A stretch of 64,000 nucleotides of DNA, from positions 2,629,001 through 2,693,000 of the forward strand of contig NZ_CP010951.1 in the NCBI RefSeq assembly GCF_001580455.1. The letters run 5' to 3'. The stretch is from Ramlibacter tataouinensis (GTDB lineage: Bacteria; Pseudomonadota; Gammaproteobacteria; Burkholderiales; Burkholderiaceae_C). A model generated the notes under the pieces. It ran no database searches. It was not told the DNA's origin and saw only the letters and a program-made list of their open reading frames with translations. Numbering within the stretch: position 1 is the stretch's first letter; each line of letters begins with the position of its first letter. Shown here piece by piece: positions 41,978-51,034 of this stretch. Both the position numbers and the translations under genes were made by a program.

Positions 41978-42883
41978 TCAGGCGCCCAGGCGCGACCAGA
42001 CGTCCCGCGCGCGCTCCAGCGTGGCGGGCGGCGCGGGGGGCAGGGGCAGACGGCAGTCGCCCGCTTCCTGTCCCAGCGCCCGCAGCATCGCCTTGATCGA
42101 CATCGAGTAGACGCTGGCGTCGCTGTTGATGAAGTCGAAGGACTCGAGCAGCCGCGCGTTGATCCGCTGCGCCTGCCGCAGGTTGCCGCCCTCGAGCGCT
42201 ACGAACAGGTGCTGGAACCAGGGCGCGGTCCAGTGCGTGCTGGTGCCCACCACGCCGACGGCGCCCACGGCAGCCAGCGGCAGCGTGCAGGCGTCGTCGC
42301 CGGAATAAAGATCGAAATGCTCGCCGGCCTGCGCGACCAGGGCGGCGGCTGCCGGCGGGTCGCCGGTCGCGTCCTTGAAGGCCACGATGTTGGGCACCTC
42401 GCGGAACAGCCGAAGCAGCACCTCGTGGGCGACGCGGCGGCCGGTGCGGGTCGGCACGTCGTAGACCATCACCGGCAGCGCGGTGGCGGCAGCGGCGGCG
42501 CGAACGTGCGCTTCGATACCGGCCTGGGGCGGGCGGTTGTAGTAGGGCGAGACGATCAGCACGCCGGCGGCGCCCAGGTCCTGGGCCTGGCGGGTGAGCG
42601 CCACCGTGTGCGCGGTGTCGTTGCTGCCGGTGCCGGCCAGCACCGGAACGGTGACGGCCTCGCTGACGGCGCGCAGCAGGTCGCGGCGCTCGTCGTCGGT
42701 GAGCGTCGACGCTTCGCCGGTGGTCGCGGCCACCACCAGCCCGTCGTTGCCGCGGCTGGCCAGCCAGCGCGCGAGCCGCTGCGCGGCATCCAAGTCCAGG
42801 CGGCCCTGCTCGTCGAAGGGCGTCACCATCGCGGTGAGCACCCGGCCCCAGCGGCGCGGGGCGCGAATCGCCGGCTCGCTCAT
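41978..42883 (-). CDS. dapA: 4-hydroxy-tetrahydrodipicolinate synthase family protein (DapA)
   Basis: A 301-residue Schiff-base aldolase of lysine and cell-wall biosynthesis. Active-site residues by comparison with E. coli: Thr54/Thr55 (ATTGEAST), Tyr141 (YDVPTRTG), Arg146 and Lys170 (VAFKDATGD). The YYNRPPQ loop is present. Related aldolases (N-acetylneuraminate lyase, KDG aldolase) share the motifs, but Arg146 favours DapA. Start ATG 42883 overlaps the GST stop (ATGA), so translation is coupled to it. Confidence 0.85.
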   Translation of the reverse strand: MSEPAIRAPRRWGRVLTAMVTPFDEQGRLDLDAAQRLARWLASRGNDGLVVAATTGEASTLTDDERRDLLRAVSEAVTVPVLAGTGSNDTAHTVALTRQAQDLGAAGVLIVSPYYNRPPQAGIEAHVRAAAAATALPVMVYDVPTRTGRRVAHEVLLRLFREVPNIVAFKDATGDPPAAAALVAQAGEHFDLYSGDDACTLPLAAVGAVGVVGTSTHWTAPWFQHLFVALEGGNLRQAQRINARLLESFDFINSDASVYSMSIKAMLRALGQEAGDCRLPLPPAPPATLERARDVWSRLGA

Positions 42884-43563
42884 CGCGACGTTCGGTACGG
42901 CTCGTCGAACGCCACGAAATCCTTCTCGGCGAGCGCGCCGTCGATCCAGGCTTTGACCCCGGGCAGCTCGCGCACCCGTTGCGTGTACTCGGCGATGGGG
43001 CCGGGCACCGGCAGGCCATAGCTCTTGATGCGCATGCACACCGGCGCGAAATAGGCATCGGCGACCGTGAACTCGCCGAACAGCATCGGCCCGCGGTGTT
43101 CCTGCAGCAGGGCCGTCCACATCTCGGTGATGCGCTGCAGGTCGTCGCGCACACCCTGCTGGTCGCGCCAGACGATCGCGCCGGCCTCCGTCAGCGAGGC
43201 CTCGATGTTCATGGGGCAATGCGAGCGCAGGGCGCCGAAGCCCGCGTGCATCTCGGCGCAGACGCTGCGCGCGCGGGCCCGCGCCTTCGCAGCCTGCGGC
43301 CACAGCTGCTTCTCGGGGTGCTGCTCGGCCACGTATTCGGCGATGGCCAGCGAGTCCCACACCGACAGGTCGCCGTCGACCAGCGCCGGCACGCGCCCGG
43401 CCGGGTTGACCGTGCCGACCGTCTGCTTGAAGTTCGAGTCGCCGCCGAAGGAATCGAAGCGGACCATGACCTCCTCGAAGGGAATGCCTGCCTGCTTGAG
43501 CAGCACCCAGGGCCGCATGGACCAGGACGAATAGTTCTTGTTGCCGATGTAGAGCTTGAGCAT
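42880..43563 (-). CDS. Glutathione S-transferase family protein
   Basis: A 227-residue cytosolic GST. The N-terminal thioredoxin-like half starts LYIGNKNYSSWSMRPWVLL, with a Ser/Tyr candidate for the glutathione thiolate, and has NPAGRVPALVDGDLSVWDSLAIAEY (cis-Pro and ESxAI-like contacts). The all-helical half follows. Substrate not deducible. The stop codon overlaps dapA by four bases. It starts at ATG 43563 and has 120 bases to the lytic transglycosylase end. Confidence 0.84.
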   Translation of the reverse strand: MLKLYIGNKNYSSWSMRPWVLLKQAGIPFEEVMVRFDSFGGDSNFKQTVGTVNPAGRVPALVDGDLSVWDSLAIAEYVAEQHPEKQLWPQAAKARARARSVCAEMHAGFGALRSHCPMNIEASLTEAGAIVWRDQQGVRDDLQRITEMWTALLQEHRGPMLFGEFTVADAYFAPVCMRIKSYGLPVPGPIAEYTQRVRELPGVKAWIDGALAEKDFVAFDEPYRTSR

Positions 43564-43683
43564 GAGTTCACCTCGCGGATGAGCGCGATGCTACGCCGCG
43601 ACCCCGCCGTCATTGATGCAAAAAAGCCCCGGAATTGATGCGCCGCCAGCGGCCGCGCCCGTCGGCTCGTGGCCAGTAACCAC

Positions 43684-45717
43684 TCAGGGCAGTTCGTCGT
43701 TGGGCTCGGGCAGGCGGGCGTCGCGCGGGCCGATCATGCCCAGCCGGGCCTTGAGCGACTGCGGCTCGCCCGTCAGGATGGCGGCGTACATGGTGGTGTT
43801 GGCCAGCACCTTCTTGACGTAGTCGCGGGTCTCGCTGAACGGCACGTTCTCGGCCCAGATCGCCGCATCGAGAATCGGGCCGTTGCGCCAGTTCCGTGGC
43901 CGGCTCGGCCCGGCGTTGTAGGCGGCGGCGGCCAGCGGCATGGAGCCGCCGAAGTCGTCCAGCACCAGCTTGAGGTAGCCGGTGCCGATCGAGATGTTTA
44001 CGTCACGGTCGTTGAGCTGGTCGGTGGTGAAGCCGTTCATGCCGATCTTGCGCGCCGTCCAGCGCGCCGTGGCGGGCATCACCTGCATCAGGCCGGAGGC
44101 GCCCACGCCGGAACGCGCGTCGGTGACGAAGCGGCTCTCCTGCCGGATCAGGCCGTAGACATAGGCCGGGTCCAGGCCGATTTCCCGGCTGCGGCGCGAC
44201 ACGGATTCGCGGAAGGGCATCGGGTAGCGCTGGTCGGCGTCGAACTCGGAGCGGACCCGCTCGCTGGTGTTGATGCAGCGGTCCCAGACCTGGCGGTCGC
44301 AGGCGAGCTGCGCCGCGGCCAGCAGCTCGCGCTCCCCCAGGCCGCCCGGCCGGTGCAGGTTGGTCGAGTAGTTCCACTCGCGCACGCCTTCGGCGCGGAT
44401 GCCCAGGGCGATCGCCTGCAGGGCGCGGTCCAGCCCCGGGTTCTGGCGCGCCGCTTCCTTCTCCTCCTCGGTCAGGGGCGCGGGCCGGGCCGGCACGGCG
44501 ATCGGCTGGCCCAGCTCTTCCAGGGCCAGCTGCTCGTAGAAGCCGCGCACCGAGGCGATCGACTGCAGCAGTTCCCTGGCCTGGGCGCGGTTGTCGTCGC
44601 CGCCCTTGGCCAGCAAGGCGCGCGCCCGCCAGTACACCCAGGTGGACTCGCCGCGCGCTTCCTCGCTCATCGCCTGGATGGCCTGCTGCACCACGGGCCA
44701 CTGTGGCCCGCGCAGCGAGCGCAGGGCGGCGCGCGCCTTCCAGGCCAGCATGTCGTCGCTGAGGTCGCCGTCGCGGCTGACCTTGGAGAAGTGAAGGAGC
44801 GCGTCGGGCGAGAGTTTCTGCGCTGCCTGCTTGCCCAGCACGCCCCAGACCCAGTTGCGCTCCTCGGGCGAGAGCTGCGGCCCCCACTTGCTCTCCAGCA
44901 GGCGGGCGGCGTTGTCGGCGTCGCTGGTGGCCAGCTTGATCAGCGCCAGCGCGACCAGCTCCTTGCGGGTCTTGGAAATCACCGTGACCCGGCTCGTGAG
45001 GAATTTCGCGGGGCTGTTGCTCAATTCGGCGAACTGGCGGGTGGCCTCCGGCGCCGCGATCTCCACCGCCTGCGCCGCCGCGCGCGGGCGCCCGGCTTCC
45101 AGCGCGATGCGGGCGCGCCGCCAGGCGTCGTTGACGGTCAGGCGCCTGGGGCCGGCGGTGTCGCCGATCAGGCGCGAGGCGGCCAGGGCGCAGCCGTCGT
45201 CGGCTTCGCGCTGCGCGAACCAGTTGCGCCGCACCTCGTCGGCCAGGCTGGCCGGCGCCGCGCTGCCCTCGCGCAGGTGCGTGACCAGCGCGGCGTAGCA
45301 ACGCACCTCGCGGTCGTCGTTCATGCGATAGCTGGGGTGGTCGGCGGCGAAAGCAGCCCAGTCGCGCCGCTGGCCCAGGAGCAGCAACCAGTCGTTGCGA
45401 AGCCGGTCTTCCTGGTAGGTTCCGGCGTAACGCGTGAAAAATTCCTGCACTTCGGCTGGGCTGGCGGTATCCAGCCGCAGACGCAAGTCCCAGTACGCGA
45501 CCCAAGGCTCCAGCACGTGGCCGCGCACCTGCGGCACCAGTTGCGCCAGTCTGACACGGTTGCCCTGGCGCCAAGCCTGCCAAGATTCCACCACCAAGTC
45601 GTCACCGCGGGGCTGGGCCTGCGCGCCCATTTCCACCACCTGGTCGTCACCGCGAGGCTGGGCCTGCGCGGACAGGGACAGCGCCAGCGCGATCGGTGTC
45701 AGAATTCTCAACAACAT
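43684..45717 (-). CDS. Soluble lytic murein transglycosylase (Slt70-like)
   Basis: A 677-residue periplasmic enzyme that cleaves glycan strands to 1,6-anhydro-muropeptides. The signal peptide is MLLRILTPIALALSLSAQA. A long superhelical alpha domain follows (about 50-480). The catalytic SLT domain has LIRQESRFVTDARSG with the glutamate acid, GASGLMQVMPATA, and YNAGPSRPRNW. Directly after the signal there is a tandem 15-residue duplication, AQAQPRGDDQVVEMG then AQAQPRGDDLVVESW. Start ATG 45717 is ten bases from the divergent cyclo-ligase gene. It feeds the recycling pathway in which AnmK acts. Confidence 0.88.
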   Translation of the reverse strand: MLLRILTPIALALSLSAQAQPRGDDQVVEMGAQAQPRGDDLVVESWQAWRQGNRVRLAQLVPQVRGHVLEPWVAYWDLRLRLDTASPAEVQEFFTRYAGTYQEDRLRNDWLLLLGQRRDWAAFAADHPSYRMNDDREVRCYAALVTHLREGSAAPASLADEVRRNWFAQREADDGCALAASRLIGDTAGPRRLTVNDAWRRARIALEAGRPRAAAQAVEIAAPEATRQFAELSNSPAKFLTSRVTVISKTRKELVALALIKLATSDADNAARLLESKWGPQLSPEERNWVWGVLGKQAAQKLSPDALLHFSKVSRDGDLSDDMLAWKARAALRSLRGPQWPVVQQAIQAMSEEARGESTWVYWRARALLAKGGDDNRAQARELLQSIASVRGFYEQLALEELGQPIAVPARPAPLTEEEKEAARQNPGLDRALQAIALGIRAEGVREWNYSTNLHRPGGLGERELLAAAQLACDRQVWDRCINTSERVRSEFDADQRYPMPFRESVSRRSREIGLDPAYVYGLIRQESRFVTDARSGVGASGLMQVMPATARWTARKIGMNGFTTDQLNDRDVNISIGTGYLKLVLDDFGGSMPLAAAAYNAGPSRPRNWRNGPILDAAIWAENVPFSETRDYVKKVLANTTMYAAILTGEPQSLKARLGMIGPRDARLPEPNDELP
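45586..45675. repeat. Tandem 45-bp repeat in the lytic transglycosylase gene
   Basis: Two near-identical 45-bp units (starting at 45586 and 45631, few mismatches) are in frame, giving a duplicated PRGDD(Q/L)VVE segment just after the signal peptide. A 15-codon in-frame duplication changes the linker length only and does not touch the catalytic domain. Confidence 0.8.
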
Positions 45718-45727
45718 ATCGGCGATT

Positions 45728-46315
45728 ATGGACAAGTCACAAGAAAAAAAAGCGCTGCGAAAACGTCTGGTGGACGAGCGCCTTGCCATGCCCGATCGGC
45801 ACGTACGCAGCGACCTGCTGCAACGCGTGATGCGCATCTGGCTGGTGAACCGGCCCGACACCGTCATCGGCGCCTATTGGCCGATAAAGGGCGAGTTCGA
45901 CCCGCTGCCGGCGCTGCATCGCTGGAAAGAAGACGGCGAATTGCTTGACGAACCTCAATTGCGCCGCATCGGCCTGCCTGTGGTGGACAAACAGCACGGC
46001 ACGCTGAAATTTCACGCCTGGTATCCCGGCTGCCCGATGGAGAACGACGCCTTCGGCATTCCCAAGCCGAAGGACACCGAGGTCATCGTGCCCACACTGC
46101 TGTTCGTGCCTTGCGTGGGCTACGGCCCGGGCGGCTATCGATTGGGGTATGGTGGCGGCTTTTACGACCGCACGCTGGCGACGCTCGAGCCGCATCCGCA
46201 CACCGTTGGACTGGGATTCACGCAGGGTTTCGTGGACGACTTCGAGCCCGAGCCGCACGACGTGCCGCTGGATGCGATCCTGAACGACAACGGCGTGGTC
46301 TGGCCCGCGGGCTGA
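45728..46315 (+). CDS. 5-formyltetrahydrofolate cyclo-ligase
   Basis: A 195-residue enzyme that converts 5-formyl-THF to 5,10-methenyl-THF with ATP. The N-terminal K/R-rich MDKSQEKKALRKRL and the C-terminal ATP/folate block GYGPGGYRLGYGGGFYDRTL are the family hallmarks. Start ATG 45728 with only ten bases separating it from the divergent transglycosylase start, so promoters must overlap within both 5' ends. From memory, Burkholderiales often have this pairing. Confidence 0.9.
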   Translation: MDKSQEKKALRKRLVDERLAMPDRHVRSDLLQRVMRIWLVNRPDTVIGAYWPIKGEFDPLPALHRWKEDGELLDEPQLRRIGLPVVDKQHGTLKFHAWYPGCPMENDAFGIPKPKDTEVIVPTLLFVPCVGYGPGGYRLGYGGGFYDRTLATLEPHPHTVGLGFTQGFVDDFEPEPHDVPLDAILNDNGVVWPAG

Positions 46316-46343
46316 GCGCGCCCGTTCGACTTCTTCTTCTTCG

Positions 46344-48086
46344 ATGTCGCTGTACCGCCTGATCGGCGAGTTTCTTCGCCGCCACTGGGTTTCCTATGCC
46401 TCGTCCGGCGTGATGCTGGCGGGCATCGCCTGCCTGATCGTGTGGATCCCGCGCCAGATCGGCCACCTGGTCGACGGCCTGGCCGCGCAGCGGCTGTCCG
46501 GCAAGGCGCTGCTGGCCGAACTGGCGTGGCTGCTGGCCGCGGGCGTGGTGGTGTATTTCCTGCGCGTGGGCTGGCGGCTGAAGCTGTTTGCCGCCGCCTA
46601 CCGGTTGGGCGTGGAGTTGCGCCAGCGCCTGTACGCGCGCCTGGCGCTGCAGGGGCCGCAGTTCTTCCAGCGCCGGCGCACCGGCGACCTGATGGCGCTG
46701 GCCACCAACGACATCGACGCGGTGGAGATGGCCGCGGGCGAGGCGATGCTGGCCGGCTTCGACGGCACGCTCACGCTGGTGCTGGTGGTGGCGATGATGT
46801 CGCTCGGGGTGGACGCGCGCCTGGCGGCCTGCGCGCTTCTGCCCTTTCCCTTCATGGCCTGGAGCTTCTGGTGGATCTCGCGCCATGTGCACACGGCCTG
46901 GCGGCTGTCGCTGGACCGCTTCGCCGCGCTCAACGACCAGGTGCAGGAGACGCTGGCGGGCGTGCGCACGGTGCGCGCGCTCGGGCTGCTGCCGCGCAGC
47001 CAGGCGCAGTTCTCGCAGCTGGCCGGCGCCGCGGCGGACGCGAGCCTGGACGCGCAGCGCTGGGAAGCGGCGTACGAGCCGGCCGTGGGCTTCACCCTGA
47101 GCGCCGCGGGCGTGGCCACGCTCGGCTTCGGCGGCTGGCTGGTGTGGCAGGGCCAGCTCACGGTGGGCCAACTGACCAGCTTCACCCTGTACCTGGGCCA
47201 GCTGATCTGGCCGATGTTCGCCGCCGGCTGGGTGCTGTCGCTGCTGGAGCGCGGCAAGGCCGCCTGGGGCCGGCTGCAGCCGGTGCTCGATGCGCCGCTC
47301 AGCGTGGATGACCATGGCAGCATCGCGCAACTCACGCCCGGCACGCTGGCCGGGCAGGGCATCCGCTTCAGCTATCCCGGCCAGGCCCGGCCGGCGCTCG
47401 ACGATCTCTCGTTCGAACTCCCGGCCGGGCGGACGCTCGGCCTGGTCGGCCCCACCGGCGCCGGCAAGTCGAGCCTGATCCGCCTGATCCTGCGCCACTA
47501 CGCGCCGGAGGCCGGATCGCTGCGATGGAGCGGCGCCGACGTGCACGACTACACGCTGGCGGCGCTGCGCGGCGCGATTGCCTGGGTGCCGCAGGAGGCC
47601 TTCCTGTTCTCGGCGACGGTGGCCGACAACATCGCGCTGGCCAAACCGGATGCCAGCCGCGAGCAGGTGATCGCGGCGGCCCGGCTGGCGGCCGTGCACG
47701 AGGACATCCTGCGCCTGCCGCAGGGCTACGACACGCCGGTGGGCGAACGCGGCGTCACGCTGTCCGGCGGCCAGCGCCAGCGGGTGGCGATCGCGCGCGC
47801 GCTGCTGGTCGATGCGCCCCTGCTGCTGCTGGACGACGCGCTGTCGGCGGTGGACACCGACACCGAGGCGCGCATCCTGGCGCACCTGCGCGAGGCGCGG
47901 GTGGGCCGCACCGTGATCATCGTCAGCCACCGCCTGAGCGCCGTGGCCGATGCCGACCACACGCTGGTGCTGCATGGCGGGCACCTGATCGAACAGGGCG
48001 ACCATGCCCAGCTGCTCTCGCGCGGCGGCTGGTACGCGCGGCAGTGGCGCTACCAACAACTGGAGGCGAGCCTCGATGCCGACTGA
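46344..48086 (+). CDS. ABC exporter half-transporter, first of a heterodimer (MdlA-like)
   Basis: A 580-residue protein with a six-helix ABC membrane domain (about 1-300) and a nucleotide-binding domain. Walker A is GPTGAGKSSLI, signature LSGGQRQR, Walker B LLLLDDALSAVD, H-loop SHRLS. The catalytic glutamate after Walker B is Asp here, as in the degenerate site of heterodimeric exporters. It overlaps the partner gene by 11 bases, supporting a heterodimer. Substrate probably a lipid-like or drug-like compound; unknown. Confidence 0.87.
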   Translation: MSLYRLIGEFLRRHWVSYASSGVMLAGIACLIVWIPRQIGHLVDGLAAQRLSGKALLAELAWLLAAGVVVYFLRVGWRLKLFAAAYRLGVELRQRLYARLALQGPQFFQRRRTGDLMALATNDIDAVEMAAGEAMLAGFDGTLTLVLVVAMMSLGVDARLAACALLPFPFMAWSFWWISRHVHTAWRLSLDRFAALNDQVQETLAGVRTVRALGLLPRSQAQFSQLAGAAADASLDAQRWEAAYEPAVGFTLSAAGVATLGFGGWLVWQGQLTVGQLTSFTLYLGQLIWPMFAAGWVLSLLERGKAAWGRLQPVLDAPLSVDDHGSIAQLTPGTLAGQGIRFSYPGQARPALDDLSFELPAGRTLGLVGPTGAGKSSLIRLILRHYAPEAGSLRWSGADVHDYTLAALRGAIAWVPQEAFLFSATVADNIALAKPDASREQVIAAARLAAVHEDILRLPQGYDTPVGERGVTLSGGQRQRVAIARALLVDAPLLLLDDALSAVDTDTEARILAHLREARVGRTVIIVSHRLSAVADADHTLVLHGGHLIEQGDHAQLLSRGGWYARQWRYQQLEASLDAD

Positions 48087-49914
48087 CACCGCCACCGCAA
48101 CAACGGCTTTGCCTTCGGAGCCGAAGGAGCGTCGCCGCACCATCGGTGACGCGGCCGCGCTGCTGCTGCGCGCCGCCGCGCCGGATCGCGCGCACCTGGT
48201 GCAGGGCCTCTTCTGGCTACTGGTGGCGGCCGGGCTGGAAGCGCTGGGTCCGCTGATCGCCAAGACCTTCATCGACACCTTCCTGCTGCCGCGCCGCGCC
48301 GACCTGCCCGAGATCGCGGTCCTGCTGCTGGGCTCGCTGCTGGCCGGCATGGTGGCGAGCTGGCTGCGCTACCGGCAGCTCACGCGCCTGGCGGGTCTGG
48401 CGATGCGTTCGGTGCAGCGCATCCGCGAGAACGTGTACGGCCACGTGCTGCGGCTGCCGATGAGCTTTTTCGACCGGGCCATCACCGGCCAGCTGGTCAG
48501 CCGCGTGACCAACGACACCGAGGCCGTGAAGATGCTGTACGTGCAGGTCCTGTTCGTCATGCTGGACAGCGTGATCGTGCTGGCCGGCGCGATGCTGGCG
48601 ATGATGTGGCTGGACTGGCGGCTGATGCTGATCGTGGCCACGCTGGTGCCGGCCATGACGGTCATCGTCGCGCTCTACCAGCGCCTGTCGGCGCCGGCGG
48701 TGACCCGCACGCGCGAGTTGCGCAGCGAGCTCAACGCCCAGGTGGCCGAGTCGATCGGCGGCATGGGCGTGCTGCAGGCCAGCAACGCCACCGAACGTTT
48801 CAGCGGCCGCTTCGCCGCGATCAACGAGGCGCACTACCGCTCGCGCCAGCGCGAACTGCGCGCCAACGCCTGGCTGCTGCGGCCGGTGCTGGACCTGCTC
48901 AACGTGCTGCTGCTGGCCACCGTGATCTTCGTGTTCAGCCTGCGCAGCGAGGGCGGCGTCGGCATGACGGCGCTGGAAGTGGGCGTGCTCTACGCCTTCA
49001 TCAGCTACATCGCGCGCGTGGTCGAGCCGCTGATCCAGATCACCATGCAGTTCGCGCAGCTGCAGCAGGCCATGGTCGGCGCAGCGCGGGTGCATGCCTT
49101 GCTCAAGGAGGCGGAGACGCCGGTGGCGCCGCCGCGCGGCCGCGTCACCGAGGGCGCGATCGCCATCGAGCACCTCGATTTCGGCTACCTGCCGGGACGG
49201 CAGGTGCTGCACGGGCTCGACCTGCGCATCGCCGCCGGCAGCTTCCACGGCATCGTCGGCCACACCGGCAGCGGCAAGAGCACGCTGCTGTCATTGCTGC
49301 TGCGCTTCTATCCGGCGCCGGCCGGCAGCATCCGCATCGACGGCACGCCGGTCGATGCCATCGGCGAAGACCATTTCCGTGAGGCAGTGGGACTGGTGCC
49401 GCAGGAGCCTTTCCTGCTGGCGGCCAGCGCCCGCGAGAACATCGCGATGGGCCGCGCGATGACCGACGAACAGGTGCATGAGGCGGCGCGGGCCGCGCAC
49501 GCGCACGACTTCATCATGGGCCTGGAGCACGGCTACGACACGCCGCTGGGCGAGGGCGGGGCGCGGCTGTCGGTGGGTCAGAAGCAGCTGATCGCGATCG
49601 CGCGGGCGCTGGCCGGCAAGCCGCGCATCCTGTTCCTGGACGAAGCGACCTCGCACATCGATTCGGAGACCGAGCAGGTGGTGCAGCGCGCGCTGTCCGG
49701 ATTGCGCGGTCAGGTCACCATCGTCGCCATCGCGCACCGCCTGTCCACCATCCGCGAGGCCGACCGCATCGTGGTGCTCAACCACGGCCGCATCGCCGAG
49801 CGCGGCACGCACGGCGAGCTGATGGCGATCGAAGGCGGGCTGTACCAGCGGCTGTACCTGCTGCAGCAGCTGGAGGAGGAAGAAGAGGAAGCGCCCGAGG
49901 AAGCGCCCGAGTGA
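48076..49914 (+). CDS. ABC exporter half-transporter, second of a heterodimer (MdlB-like)
   Basis: A 612-residue partner of the preceding gene. Six TM helices precede the ATPase domain: Walker A GHTGSGKSTLL, Walker B ILFLDEATSHID with the catalytic Glu, H-loop IAHRLS. The signature motif is LSVGQ instead of LSGGQ. Asp in the partner's Walker B and Val in this signature would both fall in the same ATP site, so one site is degenerate (inference from TM287/288-type transporters). The C-terminus ends in an acidic run, LEEEEEEAPEEAPE. Start ATG 48076. Confidence 0.87.
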   Translation: MPTDTATATTALPSEPKERRRTIGDAAALLLRAAAPDRAHLVQGLFWLLVAAGLEALGPLIAKTFIDTFLLPRRADLPEIAVLLLGSLLAGMVASWLRYRQLTRLAGLAMRSVQRIRENVYGHVLRLPMSFFDRAITGQLVSRVTNDTEAVKMLYVQVLFVMLDSVIVLAGAMLAMMWLDWRLMLIVATLVPAMTVIVALYQRLSAPAVTRTRELRSELNAQVAESIGGMGVLQASNATERFSGRFAAINEAHYRSRQRELRANAWLLRPVLDLLNVLLLATVIFVFSLRSEGGVGMTALEVGVLYAFISYIARVVEPLIQITMQFAQLQQAMVGAARVHALLKEAETPVAPPRGRVTEGAIAIEHLDFGYLPGRQVLHGLDLRIAAGSFHGIVGHTGSGKSTLLSLLLRFYPAPAGSIRIDGTPVDAIGEDHFREAVGLVPQEPFLLAASARENIAMGRAMTDEQVHEAARAAHAHDFIMGLEHGYDTPLGEGGARLSVGQKQLIAIARALAGKPRILFLDEATSHIDSETEQVVQRALSGLRGQVTIVAIAHRLSTIREADRIVVLNHGRIAERGTHGELMAIEGGLYQRLYLLQQLEEEEEEAPEEAPE

Positions 49915-49918
49915 GGCT

Positions 49919-50902
49919 TCAGTCCAGCGCGTCGACCAGGTCCGGGTCCGGCACTTCGCCGATCGCCTTGCGCGTGATCTTGCCCTGCTCGGTGAGCCAG
50001 TCGCAGAAGTCGCGGATCTCGGGCCGCTGGCCGCTGCGCGGCCCGGTGATCAGCCAGTAGGCCATGGGCGAGTCCATGCGCGCGCGCGTCAGCGGCTCGA
50101 CCAGGTCGCCGTTGGCCAGCGCCTCGGCCACCATCGGCAGGCGCGCCAGCACCACGCCCTGGCCGGTGAGCGCCGCCTGCACCATCTGGTAGGCGTAGTT
50201 GAAGTAAAGCCAGCGTTTGGGCTGCAGCTTGGGCAGGCCCTGCTCGCCGAACCAGCGCCGCCAGGTGAGCCACTCCAGGTGCGTGGCATTCGCGTCGCCG
50301 GCTTCGATCAGCGCGAAGTGGGCCAGGTCGGCGGCCTTCTTCAGCGGCGTGCCGTTCTTCAGCAGCCAGGGACTGGCCACCGGCGTCAGTTGCTCGCCGA
50401 ACAGGCGGATCGCGCCGGGTGGCATGGTCGCCGCGGGGCCGTAGCGCAGGGCCAGGTCGATGTCGGCCACCTCGAGGTCCAGCGCGGTGTCGGTGGCATC
50501 GATGCGAATGTCGATCTCGGGGTTGTCGCGCTGGAACTGCTCCAGCCGCGGGATCAGCCACATGGAGGCGAAGGAGGCGAAGGTGGTGATCGCCACCGTG
50601 CGGCGCCCCGCGCTCTGGCGGATCTGGCGCACCACGCCGTCGATGCGCGGCAGGGCGTTGCTCACGGCGGTCAACAGCAGCGCCCCGGCACTGGTCAGCT
50701 CCACCGCGCGCGTGTGGCGCAGGAACAGGCTCACGCCGATCTCGTCTTCCAGCGCCTGGATCTGGCGGCTCACCGCCGACTGGGTCAGGGCCATCTCCTC
50801 CGAAGCGGCGCGGAAATTGAGGTGGCGCGCCACCGCCTCGAAGGCGCGCAGGTGGCCGGCCGAGATCGGCCGGGTGCGAAGGTGCGTCTGTGAGTGCTGC
50901 AT
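49919..50902 (-). CDS. LysR family transcriptional regulator (GcvA-like)
   Basis: A 327-residue regulator. The winged helix-turn-helix is at the N-terminus: HLRAFEAVARHLNFRAASEEM, LTQSAVSRQIQALEDEIG and LFLRHTRAVELTSAG. The rest is a periplasmic-binding-like effector domain. Subgroup features (RAASEEM.LTQSAVSRQI) fit the GcvA branch. It is divergent from the DUF2917 gene, and the intergenic region has a T-N11-A dyad, so it likely controls itself and the neighbour. Tail-to-tail with the ABC exporter. Confidence 0.88.
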   Translation of the reverse strand: MQHSQTHLRTRPISAGHLRAFEAVARHLNFRAASEEMALTQSAVSRQIQALEDEIGVSLFLRHTRAVELTSAGALLLTAVSNALPRIDGVVRQIRQSAGRRTVAITTFASFASMWLIPRLEQFQRDNPEIDIRIDATDTALDLEVADIDLALRYGPAATMPPGAIRLFGEQLTPVASPWLLKNGTPLKKAADLAHFALIEAGDANATHLEWLTWRRWFGEQGLPKLQPKRWLYFNYAYQMVQAALTGQGVVLARLPMVAEALANGDLVEPLTRARMDSPMAYWLITGPRSGQRPEIRDFCDWLTEQGKITRKAIGEVPDPDLVDALD

Positions 50903-50920
50903 GAGCTCAACGGTCCGTGG

Positions 50921-50943
50921 ATTGATGCGGAACTCGAATCAAT
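50921..50943. promoter_or_regulatory. Candidate LysR-type operator (ATTGAT-N11-ATCAAT)
   Basis: A perfect 6-bp inverted repeat with an 11-base spacer, the classical LTTR T-N11-A layout, centred about 30 bases upstream of the LysR start. A further 7-bp direct repeat, ATTCAAT, occurs at 50989-50995 and 51001-51007 (12-base period) near the DUF2917 gene. Binding by the adjacent regulator is an inference. Confidence 0.45.
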
Positions 50944-51034
50944 AGCCTAGCCGGAATTCATTGGACTGCCAAGGGAGCGGGGTAGATCATTCAATCACGG
51001 ATTCAATGCCAAACCGGACTGATTGGAGAACGCC

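Noticed and set aside
46218..48350. 710-codon minus frame opposite the ABC exporter
   Set aside because: Gln/His/Arg-rich antisense shadow of a clear gene.
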